Shown: one piece after another, positions 1 through 16,455 of the stretch
How positions within the stretch are numbered: the stretch's first letter is position 1
Layout of the letters: each line of letters starts with the position of its first letter
Assembly (NCBI RefSeq): GCF_024679095.1
Contig: NW_026111670.1
Span: 1-64,000 of the forward strand
Length of the DNA stretch: 64,000 nt
Source of the DNA: Eriocheir sinensis
Taxonomy: Eukaryota > Arthropoda > Malacostraca > Decapoda > Varunidae
Direction of reading: 5' to 3'
Notes under the pieces: model-generated
What the model was told of the DNA's origin: nothing
Databases searched by the model: none
What the model saw: the letters and a program-made list of their open reading frames with translations, nothing else
Made by a program: the position numbers and the translations under genes

Positions 1-3000
1 TCAATTTATAAAAATGCGTTATTTATATAAGTATTATGCATCTTAATTTTCATACAAATTTTACATTTATTTTATTAATATTCTGTGTATATATTTTATA
101 CATATTTACATTATTTAATGTATTTTGTATATATATTTGCTATAAATTTAGTTATTATAGTGTATTTGTTTATATTTTCTTTCAAATTTACATTATTTTA
201 TGTGTATTTTGTATATGTATTTGAATAGGAAAATTAACCTAATTTTATGTGTATTTTGTATATTTATTTTCATACAAATTTAAATTATTTTTGTGTATTT
301 TGTATATAGTTTTATATAAATTTAGGTTATTTTATGTACGCATTTACATTATTTAATGTGTTTTGTATATATATTTTTATCCAAAGTTAATTTATTTTAC
401 GTTCATTTTTGGACATATATATTTTTATAGAAATTAGCGTTATTTATATGTATTTGTATATGTTTTCTCATACAAATTTACATTATTTATTGCTATTTTT
501 GTTTATTTTGTTTGATACAATTATGATTATATATGTGTATTTTTGTACATATTTTTATACATTTACATTACTTAATGTATTTTGTTTATATATTTTTAAA
601 CAAATTTACGTTATTATATGTATTTTTATAAATATTTTGATACAATTTACATAATTTATGTATTTTGTATATACATTTCAATTCAAATTTAGCTTATCTT
701 ATCTGTATTTTTATATATCTTTTTCAAACAATTTAATTACTTTCTGTATTTTTGTATATAGTTTATACAAATTTACGTTATTTTATGTGTATTTTGTATA
801 TTTATATTTATACAAATACATTCTTTTAAATAATTGTTTGTTTATTTATTTTGATACGAATTTACATTATTTTATGTGTATTTTGTATACATTTTTTATA
901 CGTATTTACTTCATTTACGTGTATTTTGTATATATTTTATACAAATCTACGTTATTTATGTATTCGTATATATATATTTGAAACAAATTTACATTGTTTT
1001 ATATGTATTTTGCATATCTATTTCAATATAGATTTACCTTATTGTATGTGTATTTTGTATATTTATTTTAATACAAATAAATTTTTTATGTGTATTTTGT
1101 ATATATTTAAAAAAATGCGTTATTTTATGGTATTTTGCTTTTTATTTTCATACAAATTTACATTATTTTATTAATATTCTGTGTATTTATTTTGATACGA
1201 TTTTACATTATTCTATTTGTGTTTTGTATATATTTTTATACAAATTTACGTTATTTTAAGTGTATTTGTTTGTATTTTCATTCAAATTTACAGTATTTTA
1301 TGTGTATTTTGTATATGTATTTCAATACAAATTTACCTAATTTTATGTGTATTTTGTATATTTTTTTTTCATACAAATTTAAATTATTTTTGTGTATTTT
1401 TGTATATAGTTTTATACAAATTTATGTTATCTTATGTATATTTTGTATATTTATTTTCATACAAATACACATTCTTTTATTGACATTTTGTTTATTTATT
1501 TTGACGCTAGTTTACATTATTTAATGTGTATTTTGTATATATATTTTTATATGTATTTACATCCTTTCATGTGTATTTTGTATATTTATTAAAAGTGCGT
1601 TATTTTATGGGTATTTTGCATCTTTATTTTCATACAAATTTACATTATTTTATTTACATTCTGTGTATTTATTTTAATATGATTTTACAGTATTCTATTT
1701 GTGTTTTTTATATATATTTTTAATACATATTTACATTATTTAATGAGTATTTTTTATATATATATTATACAAATTTATGTTAATTTAAGTGTATTTGTTT
1801 ATATATTTTCATTCAAATTTACATTATTTTATGTGTATTTTGTATATGTATTTCTTTACAAATTTACCTAATTTTATGTGTATTTTGTATATTTATTTTC
1901 ATACAAATTTAACTTATGTTTGTGTATTTTTATATATAGTTTTATACAAATTTACGTTATTTTATGTGTATTTTGTATATGTATTTTCATACAAATACAC
2001 ATTCTTTTATTGATATTTTAATTATTTATTTTGACACGAATTTACATTATTTAATGTGTATTTTGTATATATATTTTTATACGTATATACAACATTTCAT
2101 GTGTATTTTGTATATATATTTCTATAGAAATCTACGTTATTTTATGTGTATTCGTATATATATTTTGAAACAAATCTACATTATTTTATGTGTATTTTGT
2201 ATATATATTTCATTATAAATGTGCCTTATTTTAAGTTTATTTATATATCTATTTTCATTCAAATTCAAATCATTTTATGTGTATAGATTTATTTCTATTT
2301 ACGTTATTTTATGTGTATTTTCTATATATATTTTCATTCAAAATTACATTATTTTATCGGTATTTTGTTCATTTATTTCGATACGAATTTAGATTATTTC
2401 ATGTGTATTTTCTATATACATATAGAGTAATTTCTATGAAAATATATATTCAAAATACATATAAAACTATAAATAAGTATAAAAATATATATATCAAATA
2501 CTTCATTTTATGTGTATTTTGTATATATTTTTATAGAAATCAACGTTATTTTATGTGTATTCGTATATATATTTTGAAATAAATTAACATAGTTTTATAT
2601 GTATTTTGCATATCTATTTCAATACAAATTTACCTTACAGTATGTGCATTTTTTTATATTTATTTTAATACAAATTTTAATAATCTATGTGTATTTTGGT
2701 ATATATATATTTAAAAAAAAATGCGTTATTTTATGGGTATTTTGCATCTTTATTTTCATACAAATTTACATTATTTTATTAATATTCTGTGTATTTATTT
2801 TGATACGATTTTACATTATTCTATTTGTGTTTTGAATATATTTTTTATACATATTTACATTATTTAATTAGTATTTTGTATATATATTTGATACAAATTT
2901 ACGTTATTTTAAGTGTGTATGTTTATATATTTTCATTCAAATTTACATTATTTTATGAGTATTTTGTATATGTATTTCAATACAAATTTACCACATTTTA

Positions 3001-4648
3001 TGTGTATTTTGTATATCTATTTTCATACAAATTGAAATTATTTTCTTGTATTTTTGTATATAGTTTTATACAAATTTACGTTATTTTTGTGAGTATTTTG
3101 TATATCTATATTCATAAAAATACACATTCTTTTATTGATATTTTGTTTATTTATTTTGACGAGAATTTAAATTATTTAATGTGTATTTTGTATATATATT
3201 TTTATACGTATTTACATCATTTCATGTGTATTTTGTATATATATTTCTATAGAAATCTACGTTATATTATGTGTATTCGTATATAGATTTTTAAACAAAT
3301 TTACACTTTTATGTGTATTTTGCATATTTTTTCAATATAAATTTACCTTATTGTATATGCATTTTGTATATTAATTTTAATACAAATTTAATTATTCTAT
3401 GTGTATTTTTGTCTATGTATTTTTATAAAAATATGCTTTATTTTATGGGTATTTTGCATCTTAATTTTCATACAAATTTACGTTATTTTATTGATATTCT
3501 GCTCATTCATTTTGATACGATCTGACATTATTCTATGTGTATTTTGTAAATATTTTTCATACAAATTTACGTTATTTTATGTGTATTTGTTTATATATTT
3601 TGACACAAATTTACAATATTTTATGGGTATTTTGTATATATATTTCAAAAGAAATTTACCTAGTTTTATGTGTATTTTGAATATCTATTTTCATACAAAC
3701 TCAAATTATTTTTATGTATTTTTGTATATGTTTCAATACAAATTTTAGTTATGTTATGTGTATTAAGGAAATCTATTTTCATTCAAATATATATTATTTT
3801 ATTGGTATTTTGTTGATTTATATTGATACGAATTTACATTATTTTATATGTACTTTTTATATATATTTTTATGCGCATTTACATTATTTAATATTTATTT
3901 TGAATATATAATTTTATACAAATTCAGGGTATTTTATGTGTATTTGTATATATATTTTCATATAAATTTGCATTATTTTATGTATATTTTGTACATATAT
4001 TTCATTACAAATTTACCTTATTTTATGTTTATTTTGTATGTGTATTTTGTATATTTACATTTATCCAAATACACATTCTTTTATTGGTATTTTGTTTATT
4101 TATTTTAATTAGAATTACATGATTATATGTGTATTTAGTACACATTTTTTATACGTATTTACATTATTTAATGTGTATTTCGTTTATATATTTTCATAAA
4201 TTTACGTTATTATATGTGTATTTGTATAAATATTTTGATACTAATTTACTTTATTTCATGTATTTTGTATATATGTTTCAATTAAATTTAGCTAATTTTC
4301 TGTGTGTTTTGTATATATTTTCATACAAATTTAATTACTTGTGTATTTTGTATATAGTTTTACATACATTTTAGTTATTTTATGTGTATTTTGTATTTTT
4401 ATATTTATACAAATACACATTCTTTTATTGGTATTTTGTTTATTTATTTTGATACGAATTTACATTATTTTATGTGTATTTTGTATACATTTTTATACGT
4501 ATTTACTTCATTTTATGTGTATTTGTATATATATTTTTATAGAAATCTACGTTATTTTAGGTGTATTCGTGTACATATTTTGAAACAAATTTACATTGCT
4601 TTATATGTATTTTGCATATCTATTTCAATACAAATTTACCTTATTGTA
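1..4648 (+). repeat. Satellite block, T-rich strand on top
   Basis: About 103 monomers, head to tail. It matches 32.92-37.62 kb. The subtype signature ACACATTCTTTTATTG occurs near 1468, 1997, 3122, 4068 and 4414; the same signature in copy 2 has nearly the same spacing (34420, 34951, 36082, 37031, 37382). A short reversed stretch lies at about 2421-2497. No gene is visible. Confidence 0.9.
2421..2497 (-). repeat. Micro-inversion inside a plus block
   Basis: Within T-rich monomers the sequence turns to the A-rich sense (TTTCTATGAAAATATATATT, then CAAAATACATATAAAAC) for about 75 bp and turns back at CTTCATTTTATGTG. The same micro-inversion is present at about 35385-35466. A shorter relative occurs at 9400-9440 and 42472-42515. 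Confidence 0.7.
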
Positions 4649-4870
4649 CATATAAAACAATGTAAATTTGTTTCAAAATATATGTACGAATACACATAAA
4701 ATAACGTAGATTTCTATAAAAATATATATAGAAAATACACATAAAATTGAGTAAATACGTATAAAAAATGTAAACAAAATACATAAAATAATATAATTGA
4801 AACAAATAAATAAACAAAATACCAATAAAAGAATGTGTATTTGTATAACTATAAATGTACAAAATACACA
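4388..4870. repeat. Long inverted repeat (fold-back) at an orientation switch
   Basis: The left arm, about 4388-4607, is the reverse complement of about 4649-4870, around a 41-bp spacer at 4608-4648. The arms share the same ordered subtypes (the ACACATTC monomer through the GAAACAAATTTACATTG monomer), so this is a true mirrored segment and not just chance pairing of any two monomers. The right arm has small losses. The same structure is at about 37360-37840 with a spacer of the same length (37577-37617). Confidence 0.75.
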
Positions 4871-5750
4871 TACAAAATAAACATAAAATAAGGTAAATTT
4901 GTAATGAAATATATGTACAAAATACACATAACATAATGTAAATTTATATGAAAATATATATACAAATACACATAAAATACCATGAATTTGTATAAAATTA
5001 TATACTCAAAATGAATATTAAATAATGTAAATGCGTATAAAAATATAATAAAATAAAGCATATTTTTATAAAAATACAAATAGAAAAATACACATAGAAT
5101 AATTAAATTTGTATTAAAATTAATATACAAAATGCATATACAATAAATTTAAATTTGATTATATTAAATGAAATAAATATACAAAATAAACATAAAATAA
5201 GGTAAATTTGTAATAAAATATATGTATGAATACACATAATATATTATAAATTTGTATGAAAATATATATACAAATACACATAAAATAACATGAATTTGTA
5301 TAAAATTTGTTTCAAAATATATACGAATACACACAATAAAATAACGTAAATTTTTATGAAAATGTATATATAAAAAACACATAAAATAATTTAAATACGT
5401 AGAAAATACATATACACAAAATAATGTAAATTGTAAAATTAAATACACAAAATTCCAATAAAAGAATGTATATTTGTAGGAAAATATATATAAAAACAAA
5501 TAAAATAACAAAATTTGTATAAAATATATAAAAAATACACAAAAATAAATTAAAATTGTTTGAAAATAGATATGCAAAATACACATAAAGTTAGGCAAAT
5601 TTGTATTGAAATACATATACAAAACTCACATAAAATAATGTAAATTTGTATGAAAATATATAACAATACATATAAAATAACGTAAATTTGATAAATATAT
5701 ACAAAATATACATTAAATATTTTAAATATGTATAAAAATATATTACATTA
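4649..5750 (-). repeat. Satellite block, inverted orientation
   Basis: A-rich sense on top (CAAAATACACATAAAATAA pattern). It matches 37618-38872 apart from the 149-bp insertion there. Its last 620 bp match 62402-63055. Position 5016-5021 (TATTAA) is the unoccupied counterpart of the insertion site at 37990. Confidence 0.88.
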
Positions 5751-8700
5751 TATATATTTTATTGATATTTGCGTTATTTATGTGTATTTTGTATATGTTT
5801 TTTCATAGAAATTTACATTATTTTATTGGTATTTTGTCTATTTATTTTTATACGAATGACATGATTATTTGTGTATTTTGTACATTTTTTTATACGTATT
5901 TACATTATTTAATGTGTATTTTGTTTATATTTTTATACAAATTTACATTATTATATGTGTATTTGTATAAGTATTTTGATACAAATTTACATTATTTTAT
6001 ATATTTTGTATATATATTTCAATTCAAATTTAGCTTATTTTATGAGTATTTTGTATATCTATTTATTTTAATACAAAATCAAATATTTTATGTTTTTTCG
6101 TATATATATTTTTATAAAAAATGCATTATTTTATGGGTATTTTGCATCTTAATTTTCATACAAATTTACATTATTTTATTAATATTTTCTGTATTTATGT
6201 TGATACGATTTTACATTATTTTATTTGTGTTTTGTATATATTTTTTTATACATATTTACATTATTTAATGTGTTTTTTGTATATATATTTGATAAAAATG
6301 TACGTTATTTTAAGTCTATATGTTTATATATTTTCATTCAAATTTACATTATTTTATATGTATTTTGTATATGTATTTCAATACAAATTTACCTAATTTT
6401 ATATGTTTTTTGTATATTTATTTTCATACAAGTTTAAATTATTTTTCTGTATTTTTGTATATAGTTTTATACAAATTTAGGTTATTTTATGTCTATTTTG
6501 TATATCTATTTTCATACAAATATACATTCTTTTCATGATATTTTTTTATTTATTTTGGCACGAATTAACATTATTTAATGTGTATATATAATATATATAT
6601 TTTTATACGTATTTACATTATTTCAAGTGTATTTTGTATATATATTTCTATAGAAATCTGCGTTATTTTATGTGTATTCGTATATATATTTTGAAACAAA
6701 TTTACATTGTTTTATGTGTATTTTGCATATTTTTTTAATACAAATTTACCTTATTGTATGTGCATTTTGTATATTAATTTTAATACAAATTTGATTAATC
6801 TATGTGTCTTTTTGTATATGTATTTTTATAAAAATATGCTTTATTTTATGGGTATTTTGCATCTTTATTTTCATTCAAATTTACATTATCTTATTGATAT
6901 TCTGTGTATTTATTTTGATATGATTTTACATTATTCTATGTGTATTTTGTATATATATTTTATATAAAATATATTTGTTTTCATTTCATACAAATCTACA
7001 TTATTTTATGTTTTTTGTACATGTATTTAAATACAAATTTAACTAGTTATATGTGTATTTTGTATATCTATTTTGTATGTATATTTTCATAGAAATTTAC
7101 TCTATTTTATGAGTATTCGTATATATATTTTGATACAAATTTACAATATTAATGTGTATTTTGCATATCTATTTCAATACAAATTTACTTTATTGTACGT
7201 GCATTTTGTATATTTATTTTAATACAAATTTAATTATTTTATATGTATTTTTGTATATATATTTTTATGCAAATATGCGTTATTATATGGATATTTTGCA
7301 TCTTTATTTTCATACAAATTTACATTATTTTATTGATATTCTCTTTATTTATTTTGATACGATTTAACATTATTCTATGTGTTTTTTGTATATATTTTTT
7401 TATATATATTTACATTATTTAATGTTAATTTTGTATATATTTTTTATCCAAATTTACATTATTTTATGTGTATTTGTTTATATATTTTCATACATATTTA
7501 CACTATTTTATGTGTTTTTTGTATATATATTTTTCTACGTATTTAATTTATTTTATGTGTATTTTGTATATACATTTTCATAAAAAAATTACGCTATTTT
7601 ATTGTGTGTATAAGTATATATTTTGATACAAATTTTATACAAATTCATGTTATTTCATGTGTATTTGTATATATATTTTCATACAAATTTATATTATTTT
7701 ATGTGTATTTTTTCATATATTTCATTACAAATTTACCTTATTTTATGTTTATTTTGTATATTTATTTCATTCAATTTTAAATTATTTTATGTGTATATTT
7801 GTATTTGTATTTAGGTTATTTTATGTGTATTTTGTATATATATTTTCATTTAAAAATTACTTTATTTTATTGGTATTTCTTAATTTAATTCGATACGAAT
7901 TTAGATTATTTCATAGGTATTTTGTATACATATTTTTATACTCATTTACGTTATCTAATGTGTGTTTTGTATATATATTTTTATGCAAATTTATCAAATG
8001 TTCATTTTTGTACATATATTTTTATAGAAATTTGCGTTATTTTATGTATATATTTTATATAAATTTACGTTGTTTTATGTGCATTTTGTATATTTATATT
8101 TATACAAATACACATTCTTTTATTGGTATTTTGTTTATTTATATTTTTACGAATTTACATTATGTGTATTTTGTATACATTTTTTTTATACGTATTTACT
8201 CAATTTTATGTGTAATTTGTATATGTATTTTTATAGAAATCTACGTTACTTTATGTTTATTCGTATATATATTTTGAAACAAATTTACATTATTTTATAT
8301 TTATTTTGCATATCTATTTCAATACAAATTTACCTTATTGTATGTGCATTTTGTATATTTATTTTAATACAAGTTCAAATATTTTATGTGTATTTTGGTA
8401 TCAATAATTTTAAAAAAAAAATGCGTTATTTTATAGGTATTTTGCATCTTAATTTTTATTTTATATGTACTTTGTATATATATTTTTATACGCTCTTACA
8501 ATATTTAATATTTATTTTGAATATAATTTTTTATACAAATTCATGGTATTTTATGTGTATTTGTATATATATTTTCATATAAATTTACATTATTGTATGT
8601 GTATTTTGTACATATTTTATTACAAATCTACCTTATTTTATGTTTATTTTGTATGTGTATTTTGTATATTTATATTTATCCAAATACACATTCTTTTATT

Positions 8701-10345
8701 GGTATTTTGTTTATTTAATGAATATTTTTTATATATATTTTATACAAATTTATGTTAATTTAAGTGTATTTGTTTATATATTTTCATTCAAATTTACATT
8801 ATTTTATGTGTATTTTGTATATGTATTTCTTTACAAATTTACCTAATTTTATGTGTATTTTGTATATTTATTTTCATACAAATTTAACTTATTTTTGTGT
8901 ATTTTTATATATAGTTTTATACAAATTTACGTTATTTTATGTGTATTTTGTATATGTATTTTCATATAAATACACATTCTTTTATTGATATTTTAATTAT
9001 TTATTTTGACACGAATTTACATTATTTAATGTGTATTTAGTATATAGATTTTTATACGTATTTACAACATTTCATGTATATTTTGTATATATATATCTAT
9101 AGAAATCTACGTTATTTTATGTGTATTCGTATATATATTTTGAAACAAATTTACATTATTTTATGTGTATTTTGTATATATATTTCATTATAAATTTGCC
9201 TTATTTTAAGTTTATTTTTATATCTATTTTCATTCAAATTCAAATCATTTTATGTGTATATATTTATTTGTATTTACGTTATTTTATGTGTATTTTCTAT
9301 ATATATTTTCATTCAAAATTACATTATTTTATCGGTATTTTGTTCATTTATTTCGATACGAATTTAGATTATTTCATTTGTATTTTCTATACATATACAT
9401 ATAGAGTAGATTTCTATGAAAATATATATTCAAAATACATGTGTATTTTGTACATATTTTTTATACGTATTTACATTACTTAATGTGTATTTTGTTTATA
9501 TATTTTTAAACAAATTTACGTTATTATATATATTTTTATAAATATTTTGATACAAATTTACATTATTTTATGTATTTTCTATATACATTTCAATTCAAAT
9601 TTAGCTTATTTTATCTGTATTTTGTATATCTATTTTCATACGAATTTAATAACTTCTGTGTATTTTTGTATATAGTTTCATAAAAATTTACGTTATTTTA
9701 TGTGTATTTTGTATATTTATATTTATACAAATACACATTCTTTTATTGGTATTTTGTTTATTTATTTTGATACGAATTTACATTATTTTATGTGTATTTT
9801 GTGTACATTTTCTTATACGTATTTACTTCATTTTATGTGTATTTTGTATATATATTTTTATACAAACCTACGTTATTTTATGTGTATTCGTATATATATT
9901 TTGAAACAAATTTACATTGTTTTATATGTATTTTGCATATCTATTTCAATACAGATTTACCTTATTGTATGTGTATTTTGTATATTTATTTTAATACAAA
10001 TTAATTTTTTCATGTGTATTTTGGTATATATATTTTATAAAAAATGCGTTATTTAATGGGTATTTTGCATCTTTATTTTCATACAAATTTACATTGTTTT
10101 ATTAATATTCAGTGTATTTATTTTGATACGATTTTACATTATTCTATTTGTGTTTTGTATATATTTTTTTATACATATTTACATTATTTAATGTGTATTT
10201 TGTATATTTTAAAACAAATTTACGTTATTTTATGCGCATCTGTTAAAATATTTTGATACAAATTTACATTATTTTATGTATTTTGTATATATATTTTAAT
10301 ACAAATTTAGTTTATTTTATGTATATTTTGTATATCTATTTTCAT
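5751..10345 (+). repeat. Satellite block, T-rich strand on top
   Basis: It matches 38873-43399 almost throughout. The first 750 bp are also found after the same junction at 27401, 58813 and 63056. The part from 6.12 to 8.45 kb appears again at 30666-32940. It contains a short reversed stretch near 9400-9440. Confidence 0.9.
9400..9440 (-). repeat. Micro-inversion ending in a small palindrome
   Basis: About 40 bp of A-rich sense (GTAGATTTCTATGAAAATAT and onward) ends at the join CAAAATACATGTGTATTTTG, whose 8-bp arms are reverse complements around four bases. The copy at 42472-42515 has the same join. The same palindrome marks the larger switches at 16455 and 46093. Confidence 0.65.
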
Positions 10346-12272
<1,927 letters not shown>

Positions 12273-12561
12273 ACGTTATTTTATGTGTATTCGTATATAT
12301 ATATATATATATTTTGAAACAAATTTACACTGTTTTATTTGTATTTTGAGTTTTTTTTCAATACAAATTTAACTTTTTGTATGTGTGCATTATTTATATT
12401 AATTTTAATACAAATTTAATTATCCTATGTGTATTTTTGTATATGTATTTAAAAAATGTTTTATCTTATGGGTATTTTGCATCTTTATTTTCATACAAAT
12501 TTAAATTATTTTATTGATATTCTGTGTACTTATTTTGATACGATTTTACATTATTCTATGT
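12273..12561 (+). repeat. Short satellite block, T-rich strand on top
   Basis: About six monomers. It matches the ends of the plus blocks at 17560-17838 and 21780-22058, ending in the same TTACATTATTCTATGTATAA. A small AT expansion of about 20 bp lies at 12293-12313. Confidence 0.8.
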
Positions 12562-12628
12562 ATAATAAAATATAATATATAAAAATACAAAAATAATTTA
12601 AATTTGTTTGAAAATAGATATGCAAAAT
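12562..12628 (-). repeat. Micro-inversion of about 67 bp
   Basis: A-rich sense between two plus blocks. Its right part (AATTTAAATTTGTTTGAAAA, then TAGATATGCAAAATA) matches minus blocks near 27190, 38690 and 58610. It therefore looks like a copied or rejoined piece and not a local flip. Confidence 0.7.
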
Positions 12629-13258
12629 ATGTGTATTTTGTATATATATTTCAATTGAAATTTAGCTTATTTTGTGTGTATTTTGTATATATTTTCATAC
12701 AAATTTAATTACTTCTGTGTATTTTTCTATATAGTTTTATATAAATTTACGTTATTTTATGTATATTTTGTATATTTATATTTATACAAATACACATTCT
12801 TTTATTGGTATTTTGTTTATTTATTTTGATACGAAGTTACATTATTTTATGTGTATTTTGTATACATTTTTTTATACGTATTGACTTCATTTTATGTGTA
12901 TTTTGTATATATATTTTTATAGAAATCTACGTTATTTTATGTGTATTCGTATATATATTTTGAAACAAATTTACATTGTTTTGTATGTATTTTGCATATC
13001 TATTTCAATACAGATTTACCTTATTGTATGTGTTTTTTGTATATTTATTTTAATACAAATTTAATTTTTTGATGTGTATTTTGGTATATATATTTTTATA
13101 AATAAAAAAAATGCGTTATTTTATGGATATTTTGCTTCTTTAATTTCATACAAATTTACATTATTTTATTAATATTATGTGTATTTATTTTGGTACGATT
13201 TTACATTATTCTATTTGTGTTTTGTACATATTTTTTTATACAAATTTACGTTTTTTTA
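12629..13258 (+). repeat. Satellite block, T-rich strand on top
   Basis: About 14 monomers. The order of subtypes follows 37240-37620 and then the series leading to the TGCGTTATTTTATGG monomer near 13110, as at 34060 and 17070. The ACACATTCTTTTATTG monomer is at about 12790. Confidence 0.83.
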
Positions 13259-13891
13259 TAACATTATTGATACCAAAATACACATAAAATATTTCAATTT
13301 GTATTAAAATAAATATACAAAATGCACATACAATAACGTAAATTTGTATTGAAATAGATATGCAAAATATATATAAAATAATGTAAATTTGTTTCAAAAT
13401 ATATATACGAATACACATAAAATAACGTAGATTTCTATAAAAATACATATACAAAATACATATAAAATAAAGTAAATACGTATAAAAAAATGTATACAAA
13501 ACACACATAAAATAATGTAAATTCGTATAAATGTAAATAAACAATATACCAATAAAAGAATGTGTATTTATAAATATAATTATACAAAATGCACATAAAA
13601 TAACGTAAATTTATATAAAACTATATACATAAAATAACGCAAATTTCTATAAAAATATATGTACAAAAATGAACATCAAATAAATTTGCATAAAAATATA
13701 TATACAAAACACACATTAGATAATGTAAATGAGTATAAAAATATGTATAGAAAATACCTATGAAATAATCTAAATTCGTATCGAATTAAATTAAGAAAAT
13801 ACCAATAAAATAATGAAATTTTGGATGAAAATATATATACAAAATACACATAAAATAACCTAAATACAAATACAAATATACACATAAAATA
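13259..13891 (-). repeat. Satellite block, inverted orientation
   Basis: An inverted relative of 7.75-8.42 kb and 32.25-32.90 kb: it contains the reverse complements of their GGTATCAATAA, TAATTCGATACG and AAATACAAATACAAAT neighbourhoods in the expected order. Similar minus copies lie near 26.5-26.8 kb and 57.9-58.2 kb. Confidence 0.8.
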
Positions 13892-14680
13892 TTGTATTTT
13901 GTATATACATTTCAATTCAAATTTAGCTTATTTTATCTGTATTTTGTATATCTATTTTCATACGAATTTAATTACTTCTGTGTATTTTTGTATAGTTTTA
14001 TACAAATTTACGTTATTTTATGTGTATTTTGTATATATATATATATATATATATTTATACAAATACACATTCTTTTATTGGTATTTTGTTTATTTATTTT
14101 GATACGAATTTACATTATTTTATGTGTATTTTGTATACATTTTATTATACGTATTTACTTCATTTTATGTGTATTTTGTATATATATTTTTATACAAATC
14201 TACGTTATTTTATGTGTATTCGAATATATATTTTGAAACAAATTTACATTGTTTTATATGTATTTTGCATATCTATTTCAATATAGATTTACCTTATTGT
14301 ATGTGTATTTTGTATATTTATTTTAATACAAATTAGTTTTTTCATGTGTATTTTGGTATATATATTTTTATAAAAAATGCGTTATTTAATGGGTATTTTG
14401 CATCTTTATTTTCATACAAATTTACATTGTTTTATTAATATTCTGTGTATTTATTTTAATACGATTTTACATTATTCTATTTGTGTTTTGTATATATTTT
14501 TTATACATATTTACATTATTTAATGTGTATTTTGTATATTTTAAAACAAATTTACGTTATTTTATGCGCATCTGTTAAAATATTTTGATACAAATTTACA
14601 TTATTTTATGTATTTTGAATATATATTTCAATACAAATTTAGTATATTTTATGTATATTTTGTATATCTATTTTCATTCG
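13892..14680 (+). repeat. Satellite block, T-rich strand on top
   Basis: It matches 9567-10345 and 42620-43399, including the monomer TTTAGCTTATTTTATCTG at the start and the ATTTTCATTCG join at the end. It carries a short AT run at 14032-14056. Confidence 0.83.
14032..14056. repeat. Short (AT)n run, about 25 bp
   Basis: A mild expansion of the TATATA core of one monomer. The matching monomer at 9708-9725 has no such run, so the expansion postdates the duplication. Confidence 0.8.
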
Positions 14681-16455
14681 TATCAAAATAAATAAACAAA
14701 ATAGCAATCAAATAATGTAAATTTGTATGAGAAAACATATACAAATACACATAAATTAACGCAAATTTCTAAAAAAAATATATGTACAAAAATGCACATA
14801 AAATAAAGTAAATTTGCATAAAAATATATATACAAAACACACATTAAATAAAGTAAATGCGTACATAAAATAACCTAAATTTGTATAAAGCTATATGCAA
14901 AAATACACAAAAATATTTAAAATTTGTATGAAAAGAAATATACAAAATACACATAAAATTAGGTAAATTTGTATTGAAATACATATACAAAATACACATA
15001 GAATAATGTAAATTTGAGTGAAAATATATAAACAAATACACTTAAAATAACGTAAATTTGTATAAAATATATATGCAAGATACACATTAAATAATGTAAA
15101 TGTGTATAAAAAAATATTTACAAAAAAGAAATAGAATAATGTGAAATCGTATCAAAATAAATACACCGAATATTAATAAAATAATGTAAATTTGTATGAA
15201 AATAAAGATGCAAAATTACCATCAAATAGCGCATTTCTTATAAAAATATATATACCAAAATACTCATAAAATATTTAAATTTATATTGAAGTAAATATAC
15301 AAAATGCACATACAATAAGGTAAACTTGTATTGAAAGAGATATGCAAAAATACATATAAAACAATGTAAATTTGTTTCAAAATATATACGAATACACATT
15401 AAATAACGTAGATTTCTATAAAAATATATATACAAAATACACATAAATTAAGTAAATACGTATAAAAATAGATATACAAAATACACATAGAATAATGTAA
15501 AAATGTTTAAAAAAAATAAACAGAATATAAATAAAATAATGTAAATTTGTATGAAAATAAAAATGCAAAATACCCATAAAATAAAGAATATATTTATAAA
15601 ATACATATACAAAATACACATAGCATATTTAAATTTGTATTAAAATTAATATACAAAATGCATATACAATAAGGTAAATTTGTATTGAAAAAATATGCAA
15701 AATACGCATAAAACAGTGTAAATTTATTTCAAAATCTATATACGAATACTCATAAATCAACGTAGATTTCTATAGAAATATATATACAAAATACACATCA
15801 AATGATGTAAACACGTATAAAAATATATATATAAAATACACATTAAATAATGTAAATTCGCGTCAAAATAAATAAACAAAATATCAATAAAAGAATGTGT
15901 ATTTGTATGAAAATAGATATACAAAATACACATAAAATCACCTAAATTTGTATAAAACTATATACAAAAATACACAAAAATAATTTTAATTTGTATGAAA
16001 ATAAATATACAAAATACATAAAATAGGTAAATTTGTATTGAAATATTTACAAAATACACATAAAATAATGTAAATTTGAATAAAATATAATTATATCAAC
16101 GAATATTTAATAAAATAAATATATATATAAATTTGTATTAATAAATATATAAAATACATATAAAATGTAAATTTTTTTCAATATATATATACGAATACAC
16201 ATAAAATAACGTAGATTTATATGAAAATAATATACAAAATACACATAAAATGAAGTAAATACGTATAAAAAGGTATACAAATACATATAAAATAATGTAA
16301 ACTCGTATCAAAATAAATAAATAAATATTAATAAAGAATGTGTATTGTATAAATAAATATTAAATACAATAAAATAACGTAAATTTATATAAAACTATAT
16401 GCAAAAATACACAAAAGTAATTAAATTTGTGTGAAAATAGATATACAAAATACAT
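14681..16455 (-). repeat. Satellite block, inverted orientation
   Basis: It matches 10346-11970 and 43400-46092. Between about 16000 and 16400 several short losses are visible against 45360-46000, where monomers are shortened. It ends at the CAAAATACATGTGTATTTTG palindrome. Confidence 0.83.
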
